Source: Mucilaginibacter sp. PAMC 26640
GTDB lineage: Bacteria > Bacteroidota > Bacteroidia > Sphingobacteriales > Sphingobacteriaceae
Direction: 5' to 3'
Length of the DNA: 64,000 bases
NCBI GenBank assembly: GCA_001596135.1
Contig: CP014773.1
Location: 3,410,001 to 3,474,000 of the forward strand
This document shows positions 25,662 through 34,505 of this stretch, piece after piece (position 1 is the stretch's first letter; every line of letters begins with the position of its first letter). The notes under the pieces were generated by a model. The model saw only the letters and a program-made list of their open reading frames with translations, ran no database searches and was not told the origin of the DNA. Position numbers and translations under genes: made by a program.

Positions 25662-28235
25662 ATGTTTAAAAACCTACTTATCCTTTGTGTTGTTTCTGGC
25701 TTGGCTTTAAAAAGCTATGGGCAGCAAAATACAGGAATTACACAGCCAGCATTTAGAGATAGCATTATCATAAAGGTGCACCCATCATATAATGATGTCT
25801 CAAAAGTGCATCGCTGGCTGTTTGGTGAAAACTACCGCAAGGAATGGGCCACGCCGGTTAAGTTGCCGCTCATCAAAATTTCGGAAATTTATGGCGGCCT
25901 GAAACCCCTGCGCGAAGGGGGAGGGATGCAATCTAAGTCACTCAGGCTGGCAGATAAAACCGGTAAAGAGTGGGTGATTCGCAGCGTTGAAAAAACACCT
26001 GATAAATTATTACCTGCAAACTTCCAGGGTACCATAGCAATCGACTGGCTGGATGACGCCCTGAGCAGCCAGCACCCGTTTTCGGCATTAATAGTGCCGC
26101 CATTGGCCCAGGCAGCCAACGTGCCGCATTCTACGCCGATCATCGGTGTAGTTGCCGATGATGAGGCTCTGGGTAAATACCGTAAAAAGTTTGCCAATAC
26201 GGTTTGCCTGCTGGAAGAGCGCGAACCGGGCGGGGAATCTGACAATACCGAAAAAGCCCTTGGCAAGATCATCGCCGATAATGATAACCATTTTGACGGT
26301 GAGGCTTTTTTAAGGGCCCGGTTGCTCGACCTGCTGTTGGCCGACTGGGATAGGCATGAGGACCAATGGCGCTGGCTGGATAGGCAAAAGGGTAACGGCA
26401 AGATGTACGTTGGCGTTCCGCGCGACCGCGACCAGGTGATGCACGTTTCGCAGGGAGTGTTCCCAAGCGTGGCCGCAGTATCGTTCATCAACCCTGCATT
26501 TGATGATTTTGGCGGCACCATTCCCCGCCCCAAATACTCCATCTATAAAACCCGTTTTATAAAGCCATATACCGATGCCCAAATCCCCTATGAGGAATGG
26601 ATGCGCATCACCCGCGAGTTTGTTGCTGCCGAAACCGACGAAGTTTTGGAAGCAGGCTTGCGCCGTTTACCTTCCGGGGTTTATCAAATGCGGCATGAGG
26701 AGTTGCTTACTAAATTAAAAGAACGGAGAGGTGCCATCCCGGCCGCAATGGATAACTACTATCATTTCATTAACCGTATTGTTGATATCCGCACCAGCAA
26801 CAAGAGCGAATTAGTGAACATTAGCGATGCTGCGGATGGCGGCATGTTGGTGCTGATCCGCAAGATAAAAAAGAGCGGCCAGCCTGCCGATACCATTTTG
26901 AACATGGTGTACAAACCCGGGCTTACCCATGAGATCAGGCTGTATGTGTCTGACGGGGACGACCATGTAGTGATCAACAACACATCATCACCAATTAATT
27001 TGAGGGTAATAGGTGGTAAGGGCACCAAAACCTACGAAGGCATCAGAAGTAAAGGGAAGGTGCTGGTATATGACAAGCGTGACAGCGCCACATTTACAGG
27101 GGATGAAAGTGTGTTTGCCAAACGCCTCTCGCGGGATACGATGAACACCAAGTACGTGGCCACCAATCCCTACAATATCTGGATGCCGCTGGCTACCATA
27201 GCCCTTAATGCCGATGACGGCTTTTTGATAGGCGCGGGTGTGCAGTATACCAAATATGATGGGTTCCGCAAGGCACCATACACCAGTTTGCAGCAGTTGC
27301 TGGTAACCCATTCATTTTCTACCCGGGCGTTCCGCATCCGGTACAACGGCGAATGGATTGACGCCCTCGGCAAGGCGGATCTGGTGATGAGGGCTTATCT
27401 GCAGGCGCCGGATAATACGCAAAACTTTTTTGGCTTCGGCAATAATACTGCGCTGCTAAAGTTTCCGGGTTACCGCCGCTTTTATCGTACCCGTTACGAT
27501 ACTTACCAGTTTGACCCCGCCCTGCGCTGGCGGCTGGATAATACCCGGAGCATTACAGTTGGTCCCTCGTTTCAATACTACCACTTGGATGCCAGCGACA
27601 ACGTGGGCAGGCTGATAGCCCGGCCTAATGCTGTAAACTCCTACGATAGCCTTGTGGTAGGTAATGATAAAGCACACCTGGGCCTTGCAGTGAACTATAT
27701 TGCCAATCAGCGTAAAGGCGGGATCTTCCCAAATGATGGTTATTATTTTACCGCAACCCTGGCCGGCTACACCGGCTTGAATACCGACTCCAGATCTTTC
27801 GGACAGCTGCGGTCTGAATTTACTTTCTATAAAAAGATCACCGGCAACGGCGCATTGGTTTTAAGCGACCGGATTGGTGGCGGTATCACGGTAGGCAACC
27901 CGGCCTTTTACCAGGGTATGTTTTTGGGTGGGCAAGGTAACTTGCTGGGCTACCTGCAAAACAGGTTTGCGGGCAGGCACATGCTCTATAATAATTTACA
28001 GGCACGGCTAAAACTGGCCAACATTAAAAGCTATATACTACCAGGCCAACTGGGTATAAGCGGCTTTTATGATGCCGGCCGGGTTTGGACAAATGAAAGG
28101 GATGCCAACATCATTCACCAGGGCTACGGCGGCGGCGTTTACTTTTCGCCTGCAGCGGTTGTGGTGGTACAGGTCCTTGTAGGGCATTCTAAAGAGGGTA
28201 CCTACCCATATCTGTCAATGAACTTCAGGCTGTAA
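25662..28235 (+). CDS. BamA/TamA-like beta-barrel protein with an N-terminal kinase-like segment
   Basis: A signal peptide (MFKNLLILCVVSGLALKSYGQ) starts this 857-residue protein. Residues ~50-330 contain L-L-A-D-W-D-R-H-E-D-Q-W-R-W (about 225-236) and V-P-R-D-R-D-Q (about 251-257), arranged like the catalytic D-R-H loop and metal-binding segment of secreted FAM20/CotH-type kinases; this is a motif resemblance only. The C-terminal ~370 residues are strand-rich with a surface-antigen-like barrel (VGNPAFYQGMFLGGQGNLLGY ... YLSMNFRL). It should sit in the outer membrane with the N-terminal part in the periplasm. It is the last gene of the ppk1 operon. Confidence 0.78.
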   Translation: MFKNLLILCVVSGLALKSYGQQNTGITQPAFRDSIIIKVHPSYNDVSKVHRWLFGENYRKEWATPVKLPLIKISEIYGGLKPLREGGGMQSKSLRLADKTGKEWVIRSVEKTPDKLLPANFQGTIAIDWLDDALSSQHPFSALIVPPLAQAANVPHSTPIIGVVADDEALGKYRKKFANTVCLLEEREPGGESDNTEKALGKIIADNDNHFDGEAFLRARLLDLLLADWDRHEDQWRWLDRQKGNGKMYVGVPRDRDQVMHVSQGVFPSVAAVSFINPAFDDFGGTIPRPKYSIYKTRFIKPYTDAQIPYEEWMRITREFVAAETDEVLEAGLRRLPSGVYQMRHEELLTKLKERRGAIPAAMDNYYHFINRIVDIRTSNKSELVNISDAADGGMLVLIRKIKKSGQPADTILNMVYKPGLTHEIRLYVSDGDDHVVINNTSSPINLRVIGGKGTKTYEGIRSKGKVLVYDKRDSATFTGDESVFAKRLSRDTMNTKYVATNPYNIWMPLATIALNADDGFLIGAGVQYTKYDGFRKAPYTSLQQLLVTHSFSTRAFRIRYNGEWIDALGKADLVMRAYLQAPDNTQNFFGFGNNTALLKFPGYRRFYRTRYDTYQFDPALRWRLDNTRSITVGPSFQYYHLDASDNVGRLIARPNAVNSYDSLVVGNDKAHLGLAVNYIANQRKGGIFPNDGYYFTATLAGYTGLNTDSRSFGQLRSEFTFYKKITGNGALVLSDRIGGGITVGNPAFYQGMFLGGQGNLLGYLQNRFAGRHMLYNNLQARLKLANIKSYILPGQLGISGFYDAGRVWTNERDANIIHQGYGGGVYFSPAAVVVVQVLVGHSKEGTYPYLSMNFRL

Positions 28236-28639
28236 TACCTGCTTGCAAACTAGAGATCAAGGTTAAGTTGTGTTAATATATTGATAGTCAATTTTTTGTG
28301 ATCTTCTAATGATAACCATATTAACCCTTAATTATTAGAATAACACTTTTTGCTTTTCTTCGTGAGGCCAATGAAGTTCTATCCCCATAAAGGATGCAAC
28401 AAATAATAGATATTTTATCTAGCCAGCTATAATAATCACGCAACCACTGCTAACTATAAAGGCTTTGTGTCACTTAGTGCTTTCTCTGTGTAATCCATTC
28501 TCACCAGGCGATCTGTAGCTTCACTTAACCTACATTAACTTTTCTCTTTAATGTACATTAAGTTGAAATACTGTGATTATCCCGACATTTGAATCAACAA
28601 ACAAGGCACTATTAAACACAAAAATAATCTAACAACAAC
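28236..28639. other. Intergenic region before the quinone-stress-type operon
   Basis: These 404 bases hold no readable gene. The left 280 bases are AT-rich without clear structure and no good terminator hairpin follows the barrel gene. The right end carries the palindrome and promoter-like elements listed separately. Confidence 0.5.
28530..28565. promoter_or_regulatory. Palindromic operator candidate upstream of the MhqO-like gene
   Basis: A perfect 14-bp palindrome TTAATGTACATTAA (28548-28561) is followed at once by GTTG, whose TTG (28563-28565) would be the -33 element of a promoter with a weak -7 (ACATTTG near 28585). A second half-site, CTACATTAAC, is at 28530-28539. A factor here would contact polymerase at -33. 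CTACATTAAC also occurs before the pirin operon. Confidence 0.55.
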
Positions 28640-29575
28640 ATGGAAAATACAATCAACGGCATCCACCACATCACAGCCATAGCAGGCAATGCCAAACGTA
28701 ATTACAACTTTTACGCCAATATTTTAGGGCAGCGGCTGGTTAAAAAGACCGTTAACTTTGATGATCCCGAAACTTACCATTTGTACTATGGCAACAGAGA
28801 AGGTGAGCCGGGAACTATCCTAACCTTTTTCCCCTGGGAAGGCATCCAAACAGGCAGGAGAGGCGCCAGGCAGGCAACCGAGATTGGTTATTCTGTACCC
28901 GAAGGTAGCTTTGATTTCTGGCTGAAACGATTCGAAAAACACAATGTGATCTACAATAAAGTAGCCGAAAAATTTGGTGAGCAATACCTAACCGTGTTGG
29001 ACCCCGATGGCCTGAAACTAGAGCTGACCGCATCTAAAAACGCTGATCAACGTTTGCCCTGGGAAACAGATGAGGTAAAAGCGGAGAACGCTTTGAAAGG
29101 CTTCCACAATGTCACCATCAGCACCAATAAAATGCAACCGACAGCTGATATTTTAACCGGTGTGTTCGGCTACAAATTATTAGAGCAAAGCGTAAACCGT
29201 TACCGGTTCGTAACCGACGCAGTTGATAATGCGGCCATTGTTGACCTGGTGGAAGTGGCAGGTGAAGTAGCCGGGCATGTTGCAGGCGGCAGCGTACACC
29301 ATGTGGCATTCCGGGTGAAAAATGAGGAAGTACTTATGCAGTACCGCGAAAAGATAGCAAGGATGGGTTTAAACATAACGGATAAAATAGACCGTAACTA
29401 CTTCTATTCGCTATATTTCCGCGAACCGGGAGGTGTATTGTTTGAGATCGCGACCGATAATCCGGGATTTGCGGTAGACGAGCCGGTTGAAGAACTGGGC
29501 CAAAACCTAAAATTGCCGGAACAACACGAAAGATTACGTGCTCATTTAGAAAAATCATTACCGCAACTGTTCTAA
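28640..29575 (+). CDS. Ring-cleaving dioxygenase, MhqO/MhqA-like (glyoxalase fold)
   Basis: This 311-residue protein has two vicinal-oxygen-chelate domains. The first begins GIHHITAIAGNAKRNYNFYANILGQRLVKKTVNFDD and supplies HH near residues 7-10; the second begins GFHNVTISTNKMQPTADIL and contains SVHHVAFRV, then YFREPGGVLFEIATDNPGF near the end with the third, acidic ligand. In Bacillus the homologue MhqO degrades hydroquinone-type electrophiles. The hydrolase gene 6 bases downstream matches MhqD, which supports the same role. The physiological substrate is not known here. Confidence 0.9.
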   Translation: MENTINGIHHITAIAGNAKRNYNFYANILGQRLVKKTVNFDDPETYHLYYGNREGEPGTILTFFPWEGIQTGRRGARQATEIGYSVPEGSFDFWLKRFEKHNVIYNKVAEKFGEQYLTVLDPDGLKLELTASKNADQRLPWETDEVKAENALKGFHNVTISTNKMQPTADILTGVFGYKLLEQSVNRYRFVTDAVDNAAIVDLVEVAGEVAGHVAGGSVHHVAFRVKNEEVLMQYREKIARMGLNITDKIDRNYFYSLYFREPGGVLFEIATDNPGFAVDEPVEELGQNLKLPEQHERLRAHLEKSLPQLF

Positions 29576-29581
29576 ATAACG

Positions 29582-30205
29582 ATGTATAGCCACACTAAAC
29601 AAATAAAAACGGCGGGTGCAGCACCCGCCGTTGCCAAAGGCGCTTTGATCCTTCTGCATGGCAGGGGAGGTACAGCTGCCAATATTATCGGTATTGCTAA
29701 CGAGTTAAATATACCTGACTTTGCTATATACGCGCCGCAAGCCACCAACCAAAGCTGGTACCCTACTAGTTTTTTAGCACCCGATGCCCAAAATCAACCC
29801 GCGCTTGATTCGGCTTTGAGTGTTATTGATGAAACCGTGCAGCAGGTAATTGCCGACGGTATTCCGGTTCACAAGATCTACTTTCTGGGCTTTTCACAGG
29901 GGGCGTGTTTAACTTTGGAATACATTACGCGCCATGCGCAGCCTTTTGGCGGTGCGGTTGCCTTTACAGGTGGGTTGATAGGTGAGCGGGTTAATTTGGA
30001 TAACTATACTGGCGACTTTGTGGGCATGCCCGTTTTGATCACTACCGGTAACCCTGACCCGCATGTACCGCTGACCAGGGTAGAGGAAAGCGTAAAGGTT
30101 TTGAAAAGTATGGATGCGGCAGTAACCCTGAAGGTTTATAACGGCAGGCCGCATACCATTAGTCGCGAAGAAATAGAATTGGCCAATAACACCATTTTTA
30201 TATGA
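29582..30205 (+). CDS. Alpha/beta hydrolase, MhqD-like (phospholipase/carboxylesterase family)
   Basis: This 207-residue hydrolase has the pattern LILLHGRGGTAANI (oxyanion region), the nucleophile elbow LGFSQGACL (Ser near 105), an Asp in TGNPDPHVPL, and the catalytic His in NGRPHTIS. It is the size and layout of YodD/MhqD enzymes, which are induced with the ring-cleaving dioxygenase by quinones in Bacillus. Only 6 bases separate it from that dioxygenase gene. Its stop codon overlaps the start of a micro-ORF through ATGA. Confidence 0.9.
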   Translation: MYSHTKQIKTAGAAPAVAKGALILLHGRGGTAANIIGIANELNIPDFAIYAPQATNQSWYPTSFLAPDAQNQPALDSALSVIDETVQQVIADGIPVHKIYFLGFSQGACLTLEYITRHAQPFGGAVAFTGGLIGERVNLDNYTGDFVGMPVLITTGNPDPHVPLTRVEESVKVLKSMDAAVTLKVYNGRPHTISREEIELANNTIFI

Positions 30206-30270
30206 ACAAACTATTAGCACTGCTGTTGGCTATTTGGACCGCAAGCAATTTTAAAAAAGTAAGGCAATGA
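30202..30270 (+). CDS. 22-residue coupled micro-ORF
   Basis: The frame encodes MNKLLALLLAIWTASNFKKVRQ. Its ATG shares ATGA with the stop of the hydrolase gene (30202-30205), and its TGA shares ATGA with the start of the GNAT gene (30267-30270). The first 12 residues are strongly hydrophobic and the end is basic, like a tiny membrane anchor or a shortened signal peptide. It could be a translational-coupling leader, a microprotein, or the remains of a larger gene. No homologue is known to me. Confidence 0.45.
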   Translation: MNKLLALLLAIWTASNFKKVRQ

Positions 30271-30554
30271 ACTACGACGATATCGAACTGATCAACAACC
30301 AGGCCAGCCACAATTTTGAACTACTTGTGGATGGGCAGCGCGCATTTATCGATTACAAAACGAAGGATAACAAAATTTATCTCGTCCACACTGAAGTCCC
30401 CAAAGAATTGCAGGGGCAGGGTGTTGCCGAAGCTTTGGTTGAAAAAGCTTTTAATTATATCGAGCAGCATAAGCTGGTAATGATCCCATCGTGCAGCTAT
30501 GTACAGTTATTTTTGAAGAAGCATCCCGAGTGGGACCGGATTTTGGCAGCGTAA
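30267..30554 (+). CDS. Small GNAT-family N-acetyltransferase (YidJ-like)
   Basis: This 95-residue single-domain protein has the compact GNAT layout of the YidJ/Gtn group: an N-terminal strand pair (HNFELLVDGQRAFIDYK), the acetyl-CoA loop VPKELQGQGVAEALVEKAFNYI, and CSYVQLFLKKHPEW at the end. Proteins of this size acetylate small or unknown substrates. It ends the dioxygenase-hydrolase operon and its ATG overlaps the stop of the micro-ORF upstream. Confidence 0.88.
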   Translation: MNYDDIELINNQASHNFELLVDGQRAFIDYKTKDNKIYLVHTEVPKELQGQGVAEALVEKAFNYIEQHKLVMIPSCSYVQLFLKKHPEWDRILAA

Positions 30555-30585
30555 TTCAACGCTTCTAACGGTTAGTATAGGAGTT

Positions 30586-30622
30586 GGGGTAGCGCCATCT
30601 CATTTTTATACGGTGCTACCCC
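30586..30622. terminator. Hairpin between convergent genes
   Basis: GGGGTAGC (30586-30593) pairs with GCTACCCC (30615-30622) around a 21-base loop that can pair further (GCC/GGT). It lies between the stop of the GNAT gene and the stop of the DUF6702 gene on the other strand, so it can end both transcripts, although the T-runs are poor. Confidence 0.6.
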
Positions 30623-30633
30623 GGCGGGACGAA

Positions 30634-31158
30634 CTAAAACTCCTGCGTAATTTTCCGCGCCGGGCTCTCCAGTTTGCCGCTTTTGCGGATTCCGGCCACT
30701 GTCATATGCACAATGTTCAACTGGTCGTCATAAAGGTTTTGCAGTAGGCTAATATCCGCATCAATTTTTTTGGGTGCGCCAACTCTGGGCGATTCGAGGT
30801 AAACATTCACCGCTTCCTTGTTGATCTCGTATCCCAAATAGTTTAACGAAAGCACTGCCCCGCCGGTCTTTACCTGCAGGTGCCCCGCAGCATATTTTTT
30901 TACGAGCGCGTCCATAGCTGCGTGTACCTCTGGTCTGGTCAGGTCGACTTTGGTGTTGAATTGTTTTTCCAGTGCCCGCTCAAAATCATCGGTAAAAATA
31001 GTAAGGATTACCTCTACCTGACCGTCCTTGGCGTTGTAACTGATATCTGATGTGCTTACGTGCAGCGGATGAAAGCCATTGTTGGCGGGCTTTGATATGC
31101 CTAAAGTCCCCAATAAAATGTAACAATATAATAGCGGTTTGGCTAATAAAGCGGTCAT
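30634..31158 (-). CDS. DUF6702 family protein
   Basis: This 174-residue protein has a hydrophobic N-terminus (LLYCYILLGTLGISKPA) and then FHPLHVSTSDISYNAKDGQVEVILTIFTDDFERAL, the opening characteristic of DUF6702 proteins in Bacteroidota, whose function is not known. It is probably periplasmic or lipid-anchored at the inner membrane. It is divergent from a HupE/UreJ gene and an M1 peptidase gene; the three are commonly neighbours in this phylum as far as I recall. Confidence 0.8.
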   Translation of the reverse strand: MTALLAKPLLYCYILLGTLGISKPANNGFHPLHVSTSDISYNAKDGQVEVILTIFTDDFERALEKQFNTKVDLTRPEVHAAMDALVKKYAAGHLQVKTGGAVLSLNYLGYEINKEAVNVYLESPRVGAPKKIDADISLLQNLYDDQLNIVHMTVAGIRKSGKLESPARKITQEF

Positions 31159-31226
31159 AATAGTGCGCGGTTTTATTTATAGTTAAAACCTGCTAAATTT
31201 ACGCTTTCAACCCCTGATTATTGCAC

Positions 31227-31811
31227 ATGTCTGATTTTGTTTTTTATTTTGGCTTAGGATGGAAGCACATAATCAGCATCGACGCCTTAGATCACCAACT
31301 TTTTATCCTGGCACTTGCCGCCGTTTACACCTTTAAAAATATCCGGCAGGTACTTATTTTAGTTACCGCTTTTACAATCGGGCACAGCCTTACATTGGCG
31401 CTCAGTGTGCTGGATGTTATCCGCTTTAGCAGTAAATGGGTGGAGTTTCTGATCCCCTGCACCATTTTTATAACTGCCCTCAATAATATTTTAAGGGTTG
31501 ATAAAAGAGAAGGCAGCGCTAAGGTGAACTACTACCTTGCCTTGGGTTTTGGATTGATCCATGGGATGGGCTTTGCCAACTCCATTCGCATTATGCTGGC
31601 GCAGGGTCAGGGCATCGGGATGGGGCTTTTTGGCTTCAATATCGGTCTGGAGGCAGGTCAGATCATGGTGGTGGCAGTGATCCTGGTATTTGCTTTTGTA
31701 TTCGTCAATATGCTGAACGTGAAGCGAAGGGATTGGATATTTTTTTTATCTTCGGGTGTGTTCGCATTGGCCATAAAAATGGCTATTGAGCGGCTACCTT
31801 TTTTACATTGA
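31227..31811 (+). CDS. HupE/UreJ family membrane protein
   Basis: This 194-residue protein has about six membrane helices. The motif HIISIDALDHQLFILALAAVY in the first part and TAFTIGHSLTLALSVL, GFGLIHGMGFANSI in the middle carry the histidines expected of the HupE/UreJ family, proposed metal (nickel or cobalt) permeases. No hydrogenase or urease gene is present, so the metal and purpose are open. The ATG at 31227 is preferred to a TTG at 31221. The M1 peptidase gene follows after 24 bases. Confidence 0.85.
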   Translation: MSDFVFYFGLGWKHIISIDALDHQLFILALAAVYTFKNIRQVLILVTAFTIGHSLTLALSVLDVIRFSSKWVEFLIPCTIFITALNNILRVDKREGSAKVNYYLALGFGLIHGMGFANSIRIMLAQGQGIGMGLFGFNIGLEAGQIMVVAVILVFAFVFVNMLNVKRRDWIFFLSSGVFALAIKMAIERLPFLH

Positions 31812-31835
31812 AAAACTATTAAACTAAACACATAT

Positions 31836-34241
31836 ATGAAGCGGATTTTTACCGGACTTTTATTCGTTCTTGGTACCGTAGGGGCTGCATTTGCGCAGAA
31901 CATTCAAAACAACCCCGGCAGTAACCACGGCAACAAATTTGAGCAGTTGGGCACTATACTCAGCACGCCGAACGAGCAGCGTACAGCCAGCGGCGCCCCC
32001 GGCGTTAAATACTGGCAGCAACGTGCCGATTATAACATCAAGTGCGAGCTGGATGAAAAAAACCTGAAGCTGATTGGCAGCGAAACGGTTACCTATTTTA
32101 ACAACTCGCCTGATCCGCTGACTTACATTTGGTTACAGCTAGACGAAAACCAGCACAGCACTAAAAATAACGCTGATTACCAAAGCAGCTCAACCATGCC
32201 GAAGCAAACTACTATCCAGAACCTGGAGCGTGCGGCTGGACGTAACAGCAATGAAGATAATGGCCTGGGTGACATGATCACCAAACTGACTGATGCTACC
32301 GGTAAAAAATTAGCTTTCACTGTTAATAAAACGATGATGCGCATAGAGCTGCCTGTTCCTTTAAAGGCTGGTCAGTCGTTCATCTTTAACCTCGACTGGA
32401 ACTACAAGATAACTGACCGGATGACCATAGGCGGTCGTGGCGGTTATGAGTATTTTCCGGAGGATGGCAATTACCTGTTCACCATGACCCAGTGGTACCC
32501 GCGCCTTTGCGTTTACAGCGATTTCCAGGGATGGCAAAACCACCAGTTCACCGGCCGCGGTGAATTCGCGTTAACGTTTGGTAATTTCCACGTTCAAATG
32601 ACGGTGCCTGCAGATCACGTTATCGGTGCTACAGGCGAGTGTTTAAATTATTCAGCCGTACTAAGTGCGGAAAAATTGGCCCGTTACAACAAAGCCAAAA
32701 CGTCTCCGGTGCCAGTACAGGTGGTTAACCTGGCCGATGCTAAAAAAGCAGAAGCTGCACCGTCCACTGCTAAAAAAACCTGGGTATTCCAGGCAAACAA
32801 TGTGCGCGATTTTGCATGGGGTTCTTCACGTAAATTCGTGTGGGATGCCATGGGCCAGAATGTAGGCGGCAAAAACGTAATGTGCATGAGCTTTTATGGT
32901 AAAGAAGCTTACAACCTGTACAGCAGATACTCTACCCGTTTAGTGGCGCACACCATCAAAAGCTATTCAGATTTTAGCATACCTTACCCGTATCCGGTGG
33001 CGCAAAGTGTAGAGGCATCAAACGGTATGGAGTACCCGATGATCTGCTTTAACTATGGCCGTACCGAAAAAGACGGTACGTACAGCGAGAGCACTAAAAA
33101 CGGTATGATAGGGGTGATCATCCATGAGGTTGGTCACAATTTCTTCCCAATGATCATCAACAGCGATGAGCGCCAATGGAGCTGGATGGATGAAGGCCTA
33201 AACTCTTTCATTGAATACCTTACCGAAGAACTTTGGGATAATAAGTTCCCAAGCAAAAAAGGTGCGGCTTATACCATGGTTGATTATATGAAATTGCCAA
33301 AGAATGAGCTGGAGCCAATCATGTCTAACTCAGAGAACATTGTTCGCTTTGGCCCTAATGCTTACACCAAACCTGCAACCGGCTTAAACATTCTGCGCGA
33401 AACCATTATGGGCCGCAAACTGTTTGATTATGCCTTTAAAGAATACGCAAGGCGCTGGGCGTTTAAGCACCCAACGCCTGCAGATTTGTTCCGCACCATG
33501 GAAGATGCCAGCGGCGAAGATCTGGACTGGTTTTGGAGAGGCTGGTTCTACGGAACCGACCCGGTTGATATATCTTTAGATTCTGTTAAAGTAGCTAAGG
33601 CTGATCTGAAAGACAGCTACACCGCTCCGAAACGTAACGGTAACGCGCCAAAACTTGCGCCGCCGTCTGTTAATAGTTTTGAAGATATTTCCAAGGTTCG
33701 TAACCGTACCGATAAGAATATCAAGTTTCAAACGGATCTTGATACCGCCACTCATGATTTCTATTGGAAATATGATCGTGGAATGGTAGGTGCCGATTCG
33801 GTGAAATTTAATGAACTGATGAAGGCCCAGCCGGTACCAACTATGGCAACTGAAGCGATGACCGAAGAGGACAAAGCAAAATACGGGTCTAAATATTTTT
33901 ACGAGCTAAATTTCACCAACAAAGGTGGTTTAGTAATGCCGATTATTGTTGAATTTAAGTTTGCAGATGGTACAACTCAAACAGATCGTACGCCGGCACA
34001 AATTTGGCGGATGAACGAAAAAACGGCCAGCAAATTTTATGTAATGGATAAAGAAGTAGTTTCTATTCAACTGGATCCGATGCGGGAAACTGCCGATATC
34101 GACGAGAGTAATAATTACTGGGGTAAAGGCGGCGAGGTATCTAAATTCCAGCTGTTCAAACAAAAGATGGGCGCAAATGGTCCGGTAAGAGGCCAGTCAT
34201 CAGGGATCAACCCGATGCAGGTGACCACCGGCACTAAATAG
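31836..34241 (+). CDS. M1-family zinc metallopeptidase, secreted
   Basis: This 801-residue protein starts with a signal peptide (MKRIFTGLLFVLGTVGAAFAQ). The N-terminal beta domain (about 55-300) precedes the catalytic thermolysin-like domain with H430-E431-V-G-H434 and the third zinc ligand Glu453 in WMDEGLNS, the HExxHx18E pattern of M1 enzymes. The usual G-x-M-E-N exopeptidase motif appears as NGMEYPM. The C-terminal ~250 residues include VEFKFADGT and no sorting domain I can identify. It is predicted to be a periplasmic or outer-surface aminopeptidase. Confidence 0.92.
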   Translation: MKRIFTGLLFVLGTVGAAFAQNIQNNPGSNHGNKFEQLGTILSTPNEQRTASGAPGVKYWQQRADYNIKCELDEKNLKLIGSETVTYFNNSPDPLTYIWLQLDENQHSTKNNADYQSSSTMPKQTTIQNLERAAGRNSNEDNGLGDMITKLTDATGKKLAFTVNKTMMRIELPVPLKAGQSFIFNLDWNYKITDRMTIGGRGGYEYFPEDGNYLFTMTQWYPRLCVYSDFQGWQNHQFTGRGEFALTFGNFHVQMTVPADHVIGATGECLNYSAVLSAEKLARYNKAKTSPVPVQVVNLADAKKAEAAPSTAKKTWVFQANNVRDFAWGSSRKFVWDAMGQNVGGKNVMCMSFYGKEAYNLYSRYSTRLVAHTIKSYSDFSIPYPYPVAQSVEASNGMEYPMICFNYGRTEKDGTYSESTKNGMIGVIIHEVGHNFFPMIINSDERQWSWMDEGLNSFIEYLTEELWDNKFPSKKGAAYTMVDYMKLPKNELEPIMSNSENIVRFGPNAYTKPATGLNILRETIMGRKLFDYAFKEYARRWAFKHPTPADLFRTMEDASGEDLDWFWRGWFYGTDPVDISLDSVKVAKADLKDSYTAPKRNGNAPKLAPPSVNSFEDISKVRNRTDKNIKFQTDLDTATHDFYWKYDRGMVGADSVKFNELMKAQPVPTMATEAMTEEDKAKYGSKYFYELNFTNKGGLVMPIIVEFKFADGTTQTDRTPAQIWRMNEKTASKFYVMDKEVVSIQLDPMRETADIDESNNYWGKGGEVSKFQLFKQKMGANGPVRGQSSGINPMQVTTGTK

Positions 34242-34261
34242 TAAAAGCGTTATTATAATTG

Positions 34262-34299
34262 AAAAGGACCGGTTGATCTATTCAGCCGGTCCTTTTTTT
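34262..34299 (+). terminator. Rho-independent terminator after the M1 peptidase gene
   Basis: AAAAGGACCGG (34262-34272) pairs with CCGGTCCTTTT (34286-34296) over a 13-base loop and runs into a T-tract. It ends the HupE-M1 transcript. Confidence 0.88.
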
Positions 34300-34505
34300 G
34301 AACTTATAGGTGATGCTATCAGTTTTCGATAAAGTAATAATAGGTAGCTGCTGGTAGGTAATCTCTGTTCCTCTACTCAGTCCGTACTACGGTGATCTTC
34401 CTCAGTTGCAGCAAGTTTTTAAGGTGAATGTTTTTTTATTAAAAGTTAATAAATACCCGGCGTTAACCTTTCTATTGTAGCCTAAAATGTTTTATTTTGT
34501 AGCTT

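Noticed and set aside
25889..26542. 217-residue minus-strand frame, Ser-rich
   Set aside because: It is antisense to the barrel protein's kinase-like segment and shows no domain.
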